A DNA stretch of 64,000 nucleotides, taken from assembly GCA_001801025.1 (NCBI GenBank), contig MGWO01000003.1, positions 190,201 to 254,200 of the forward strand. Direction: 5' to 3'. This document shows positions 60,026 through 64,000 of the stretch, in pieces. The position numbers were made by a program, and so were the translations under genes. Every line of letters begins with the position of its first letter. Position 1 is the first letter of the stretch. The notes beneath the pieces were generated by a model. That model worked only from the letters and a program-made list of their open reading frames with translations, did no database searches and had not been told where the DNA came from. This DNA comes from Gallionellales bacterium GWA2_54_124. GTDB lineage: Bacteria > Pseudomonadota > Gammaproteobacteria > Burkholderiales > Gallionellaceae.

Positions 60026-60042
60026 TGCCCGATTTTGGTGCA
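60026..60042. promoter_or_regulatory. NtrC-type site upstream of the chemoreceptor gene
   Basis: TGCCCGATTTTGGTGCA matches TGCAC-N7-GTGCA with a single mismatch. Its centre is about 59 bases before the -24 element of the sigma-54 promoter. A second half-site, GGTGCA, follows immediately. Confidence 0.65.
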
Positions 60043-60091
60043 TGGTGCAGCCGGATCAATTAATTCATCTTGATTGCAGAGGGGTTTTTGT

Positions 60092-60107
60092 TGGCACGAT
60101 TATTGCT
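60092..60107 (+). promoter_or_regulatory. consensus sigma-54 promoter upstream of the chemoreceptor gene
   Basis: TGGCACGATTATTGCT is an exact match to TGGCACG-N4-TTGCT, with GG and GC at correct N10 spacing. It lies 33 bases before the ATG at 60140, leaving a leader of about 20 bases. Confidence 0.9.
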
Positions 60108-60139
60108 TTTATTTCTGTACATACCAAGGGGATACTGAC

Positions 60140-62290
60140 ATGTTAAAAAGCCAACAGATGAATTTGAGCAACAGCGAGCGATCCTGGCTTCCCTATTTTG
60201 GCAAGTGCGGTCGCTTGGCGATGGGGTGGGCGTGTCATTTAAATCAATGGCGATATCCTATTCTTGAAGAAATATTCGACTCCATTGCGACCACGCGGGT
60301 CAGAATTTTATCTGAATGGGCAGAGCAGAAGTGGTCCTCACTTTCGGGAATCTCGGCGCAGATTGCACACGACTGGCCAAAATTTGACGCAGAAATACTT
60401 GCGGAAAATATGCGGCTGGATGGTGATTTCTCGGAATTATTCGTGATTAACGCTCAGGGTGTCACACTGTATTCGAGTTGCCGTAGCCGAGTCGGTAAAA
60501 ATGATCTGGACGCAAAGGCGGTCAAGCTGGGACTTGCGGATAAATTTCTGCATGGCCCTTATCTCGATCCTGCAACTGGCGCTCTGGGGGCGACAAGTTC
60601 CCGGTTTCACGATGCCGTGACGCTGATGTTCTACTATCCGCTGCAAAAGGACGGGGTTTTGCTGGGTGCAGTGTGCGGCCGGGTGCCGAATGATGTGCTG
60701 GGTGACCTGATTCAGCGTGAAGCCGGACATATTTTTCACGAATCCGGGGACAACTATTTATTCATGGTGAAAGCGGGATTTGATACGGCAATCAAAGCGG
60801 GCGCCGCATTGTCGCGGTCCCGGTTCGAAGATGCTACTTTCAGTATGGGGGACAACTTAAAGCAAGGTGTGCGTACGGATTTCGGTGTCGTATCGGTTCG
60901 GAATCACACGGAATTCGAGCTGATCTTCAATGATCCTGCGACAGGTCAGCTGCATCCCGGTGTGCGGGAGACGATACGCTGCGGTGAGAATACGTTTGTA
61001 ACCTATCCCGGCTATTCCGATTATCGCCATATTCCGGTGATAGGGCGCGGTATTACTTTTACGCTGCCGGGTTCGATAGATAGCTGGGGGATGATGTGCG
61101 AAGCCGATCTCGAGGAGGTGTATCGTTTCCGCAGTCTTAACTTCAGAATGATGTCTGTGTATCTGGTCATGTGGGTCGCCATGGTGGCCGTCATTTCCGG
61201 TATTGCAGTGATTTTCAAACCTGATGCGCAGGTGATGGCGGGTATTTGCGGCGGATTATTCTTAACAGGCGGTCTCGTGCTGCATCGCTTTGTTGCAAGA
61301 CCTGTCGGGCAACGATTGCGCAGCATGGTCAGTGTGGTTCGGAATGTTGCGGAAGGGCATGGCAATCTGTCACAGCGTCTGGACAGGGGCGATGCCAGTC
61401 GCGATGAAGCCGGGGTTTTGTCACAATGGATCAATAGTCTGATTGATAATATCGACCGTACGGTCGGCAACGTCAGGCGTGGTACGGACGGCATGGTCAA
61501 TAATCAGGCACACATGGATGTGCGCAACAAAGAGGCAACCGCCGCGACAGGCGAAGTGCTGATTGCGGTGCAGGATATTTTGCAGGCGCTGGAAAAACAG
61601 ATGAGCGACATTGAACTGGCAAATCTGACCACCAGTGAAATGCGGCAAGCCATGCAACTGGCAACCGATCGCGCTCGCGCACAAGTCACCATGGTGCAAA
61701 GCCGTACGCAGGATATCCGCGAATCGATCAAGGCGTCTTCGTTGCGTATCCGCTCGCTGGGAGAGAGTACCGAAAAAATCGGTGAGATTGCCGAGGTCAT
61801 CAAGGGCATTGCCGACCAGACTAATTTGCTGGCGCTCAATGCAGCCATTGAGGCAGCGCGTGCAGGTGAATTCGGGCGCGGTTTTTCAGTGGTCGCCGAT
61901 GAAGTGCGTAAACTGGCTGAACGCACCAGCAGCGCGACACATGAAATCAATCTGATGATTGCATCCGTTCAGGACAAGGCGCGCGATGCGGTCGCCATTA
62001 TGGAACACGGCGCGAGCGGTATGGAGGAAGGGTTACGGCTGGCTGAGGCCTCTGCCGCTGACAATTCTGGCTCTGCCGAGATTATTGAACGGATGTTTAC
62101 TACGATTTCGCAGATATCGATGAGTGCAGCGGAGAGCGGCAGCAAGGTGCAGGGCGTTGCACGGACGGCCGACTCGATGAGTGCCGCGGTGGGAGAATTG
62201 AATTTTGCTATTGCGAGCAATCGTGAAGGTACACAAAAGTTACGTCTGCTGGTTAATCAGTTTCAGATTACAGATGTTCACAATCAATAA
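60140..62290 (+). CDS. methyl-accepting chemotaxis protein with N-terminal Cache-like sensor
   Basis: 716 residues from the ATG at 60140. Residues 60-330 resemble a dCache/PDC sensor ([42 protein letters not shown]). Two membrane helices come only after it ([20 protein letters not shown] and [21 protein letters not shown], about 350-405), then HAMP ([18 protein letters not shown]) and the signalling domain with [21 protein letters not shown]. No N-terminal membrane helix or signal peptide is evident, so the sensor would face the cytoplasm, unlike normal Cache receptors. Expression from a sigma-54 promoter with an NtrC-type site suggests it senses a nitrogen-related state. Ligand unknown. Confidence 0.88.
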   Translation: MLKSQQMNLSNSERSWLPYFGKCGRLAMGWACHLNQWRYPILEEIFDSIATTRVRILSEWAEQKWSSLSGISAQIAHDWPKFDAEILAENMRLDGDFSELFVINAQGVTLYSSCRSRVGKNDLDAKAVKLGLADKFLHGPYLDPATGALGATSSRFHDAVTLMFYYPLQKDGVLLGAVCGRVPNDVLGDLIQREAGHIFHESGDNYLFMVKAGFDTAIKAGAALSRSRFEDATFSMGDNLKQGVRTDFGVVSVRNHTEFELIFNDPATGQLHPGVRETIRCGENTFVTYPGYSDYRHIPVIGRGITFTLPGSIDSWGMMCEADLEEVYRFRSLNFRMMSVYLVMWVAMVAVISGIAVIFKPDAQVMAGICGGLFLTGGLVLHRFVARPVGQRLRSMVSVVRNVAEGHGNLSQRLDRGDASRDEAGVLSQWINSLIDNIDRTVGNVRRGTDGMVNNQAHMDVRNKEATAATGEVLIAVQDILQALEKQMSDIELANLTTSEMRQAMQLATDRARAQVTMVQSRTQDIRESIKASSLRIRSLGESTEKIGEIAEVIKGIADQTNLLALNAAIEAARAGEFGRGFSVVADEVRKLAERTSSATHEINLMIASVQDKARDAVAIMEHGASGMEEGLRLAEASAADNSGSAEIIERMFTTISQISMSAAESGSKVQGVARTADSMSAAVGELNFAIASNREGTQKLRLLVNQFQITDVHNQ

Positions 62291-62296
62291 ATTAAG

Positions 62297-63526
62297 ATGA
62301 ATACACATAATTTTAACGCCGTTAACCAGCGGGTCAGCGGCAACACCGGACAGTTCCGTGATTACAGCATAGGCAGTGCATTTCAGCCCATTTTCAGTTT
62401 GTCGCACAGAAATCCGGTCGGCTACGAAGCCCTGTGTCGTGCCAAAAAAAAAGATGGACTGCCGGTATCGCCGCTAGCTTTGTTCGGGCAGGTCAAAGAT
62501 GAGTCGGACAATGTGCTGCTCGACCGATTATGCCGTGCCGTACACGTGCAGAATTTCTCGAAATTTTCAGATGCATCGTGGATTTTCCTGAATGTAAATC
62601 CACTGGTCACGGTTCTGGGTAAAAGTTATGGCTCATTTTTCAAGGAGATGCTCGATCAGAACGGCATTTCACCGAGTCAGGTGGTGGTCGAGATTCTGGA
62701 AAAAGGTATTTACGATGAATCGATTCTGTCGGCTGCGATTAACTACTACAAAAATCTGGGCTGTCTGGTGGCAATCGATGATTTTGGTGCATCGCATTCC
62801 AACTTCGACCGGATTTGGAATATTCAGCCCGACATTGTGAAATTTGATCGCTCGATTATCGTTCAGGCGGAATCGAGTGTCGTCGTGCGCAAAGCCTTGC
62901 CAAGTCTGGTCGGATTAATTCAGGAACTGGGCTGCATTGCCCTGATGGAAGGGGTTGAGACTGAGCAGCAGGCCTTGATTGCGATCGATTCGAATGTCGA
63001 TCTGGTGCAGGGCTATTACTTTGGGTTTCCCCGCGAGCAACTGGTGGAAACGGATGATCCGAACAACATGCTGCTTAAATTGCGCGGTAAACACAACGAG
63101 TTTTCAGCGTCGATCAGAATGCGGTATCGCGATGCAGTAGACCAGTGTCTGATCGAATTCAAGGCCGTGCTACAAGCGATTACTGCCGGGTGTACACCGC
63201 AAATGTTGGGTTGTGAAAGATTGCTCGCCCTGCCCAATGTGATGCGCGTTTACTTTCTGGATGAGGCCGGCTATCAGATTGGCGACAATATCCAGAAACC
63301 GCAGTCGGAGTATATTGATCCTCGTTATAAGCCGCTGGCCGAAGCGGCCGAGGCTAACTGGTCGAGACGTTATTATTTCAGGCAGGCCGTCTTAAATCCG
63401 GGGGAAATACAGATCACCCGCCCTTATCGCTCGCTGACCGGAAAAAGTCAGTGCATCACCATTTCTGCGCTGGTCCATACCCCCTGCGGCATGCTGGTTG
63501 CTTGTCTTGATCTGGACTGGTCATAA
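62297..63526 (+). CDS. EAL cyclic-di-GMP phosphodiesterase with C-terminal sensor-like domain
   Basis: 409 residues, six bases after the chemoreceptor stop. The EAL domain (25-265) keeps all catalytic elements: GYEALCR, FLNVNP, VVEILEKG, AIDDFGASHSNFDR, K in DIVKFDRS, LMEGVETEQQ and VQGYYFGFP, so it is probably active in hydrolysing c-di-GMP. The last 140 residues (NVMRVYFLDEAGYQIGDNI, YYFRQAVLNPGEIQITRPYRS, GMLVACLDLDWS) look like a Cache/PDC-type sensor, comparable to the YkuI C-terminal domain. No membrane segment. Probably co-transcribed with the chemoreceptor from the sigma-54 promoter. Confidence 0.9.
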   Translation: MNTHNFNAVNQRVSGNTGQFRDYSIGSAFQPIFSLSHRNPVGYEALCRAKKKDGLPVSPLALFGQVKDESDNVLLDRLCRAVHVQNFSKFSDASWIFLNVNPLVTVLGKSYGSFFKEMLDQNGISPSQVVVEILEKGIYDESILSAAINYYKNLGCLVAIDDFGASHSNFDRIWNIQPDIVKFDRSIIVQAESSVVVRKALPSLVGLIQELGCIALMEGVETEQQALIAIDSNVDLVQGYYFGFPREQLVETDDPNNMLLKLRGKHNEFSASIRMRYRDAVDQCLIEFKAVLQAITAGCTPQMLGCERLLALPNVMRVYFLDEAGYQIGDNIQKPQSEYIDPRYKPLAEAAEANWSRRYYFRQAVLNPGEIQITRPYRSLTGKSQCITISALVHTPCGMLVACLDLDWS

Positions 63527-63569
63527 CCAATCTGATTTAAACTAACGGGTAAACACGCTCGGGGTTGAT

Positions 63570-64000
63570 ATGGAACGCTTGGTAAATTTGCAACTTCGGC
63601 AACGCTTTGCCATTTTGATTTTTTGCGTGGTGGCGGGATTTGCACTCTACGGCCTGTGGTCTTTTAAGACGCTGGGTGAACTCAAGGTTAACGGCCCGAT
63701 TTATAAGGAGATTGCACAAGGAAAAGATTTCGTTGCGGATATCCTGCCGCCACCGGAGTACATCATTGAGTCGTATCTTGTGAGTTTGCAACTTGTCGAG
63801 TGTGAGCCATCCGAACAAGCGGGTTTGATTGGACGTTTGCTGAATTTACAGCGTGAATACGCGAATCGACATGAGTTCTGGCAGAAACACCGCTTAGGCG
63901 ATGAGCTGACTAAGACGTTGCTGGTAGAGGCACACGAACCCGCTATGCAGTTTTACGCGGTAGTGTCCGATGAGTTCGTGCCTGCTTTGAGGCACCAAAA
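63570..64000 (+). CDS. methyl-accepting chemotaxis protein, 5' part (runs off the window)
   Basis: An open frame from the ATG at 63570 to the end of the window (143 codons). It begins MERLVNLQLRQRFAILIFCVVAGFALYGLWSF, a positively charged start and one membrane helix, followed by LKVNGPIYKEIAQGKDFVADILPPPEYIIESYL, a stretch found at the start of the periplasmic sensor in many betaproteobacterial chemoreceptors. The signalling domain lies beyond the window. Unlike the receptor at 60140 it has the normal N-terminal helix. Same strand, 43 bases after the EAL gene. Confidence 0.8.
   Translation, partial: MERLVNLQLRQRFAILIFCVVAGFALYGLWSFKTLGELKVNGPIYKEIAQGKDFVADILPPPEYIIESYLVSLQLVECEPSEQAGLIGRLLNLQREYANRHEFWQKHRLGDELTKTLLVEAHEPAMQFYAVVSDEFVPALRHQ

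Overview
The window looks like a chromosomal segment of an autotrophic betaproteobacterium. A Gallionellaceae-type (Gallionella/Sideroxydans) or related Nitrosomonadales genome is my best guess. This rests on form II RuBisCO with CbbQ/CbbO, a contiguous Calvin-cycle cluster, betaproteobacterial gene neighbourhoods (smg-topA, dprA-lysM-def-fmt-rsmB-ntrYX) and a porin-glnK-amtB operon. No tRNA, rRNA, CRISPR array, insertion sequence or prophage was recognised.

Layout. 1-0.6 kb: a small membrane protein and a decayed EAL-domain fragment. 0.6-4.4 kb: a sulfate-binding protein, a receiver-less winged-helix regulator, and a TPR response regulator with a small soluble histidine kinase. 4.5-15.8 kb: topA, smg, dprA (frameshifted at a 9-base G/C run), a LysM protein, def, fmt, rsmB, a DUF4390 protein and an NtrY/NtrX-like pair whose regulator lacks the AAA+ domain. 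16-32 kb: the carbon-fixation block, tkt-gap-pgk-pyk-fba, then cbbR divergent from cbbM-cbbQ-cbbO-fbp-purE-purC-carbonic anhydrase. 32-38.8 kb: pyrE, an exonuclease III, an OmpA-like lipid/peptidoglycan-layer protein and several small or unknown envelope proteins, a rhodanese and a cation efflux transporter. 39-43.5 kb: glnA, a DUF4124 protein and ntrB-ntrC. 43.5-57 kb: mpl, a DUF486 membrane protein, a 2-oxoacid:acceptor oxidoreductase operon with a flavin/iron-sulfur subunit, three FKBP domains in two genes, metH, psiE, comM and ubiK. 57-64 kb: porin-glnK-amtB followed by a chemoreceptor, an EAL phosphodiesterase and the start of a second chemoreceptor.

Two functional themes stand out. One is an almost complete Calvin cycle with RuBisCO activase and carbonic anhydrase (no phosphoribulokinase in this window), with a TAAG-N5-CTTA CbbR-type operator between cbbR and cbbM. 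The other is nitrogen control. NtrB/NtrC are encoded here, NtrC-type palindromes (TGCAC-N7-GTGCA-like) lie upstream of glnA, of the porin-glnK-amtB operon and of the chemoreceptor-EAL genes, and the latter two also carry near-consensus sigma-54 promoters. This suggests that chemotaxis and cyclic-di-GMP turnover are part of the nitrogen-limitation response in this organism, which is the observation I consider most worth testing.
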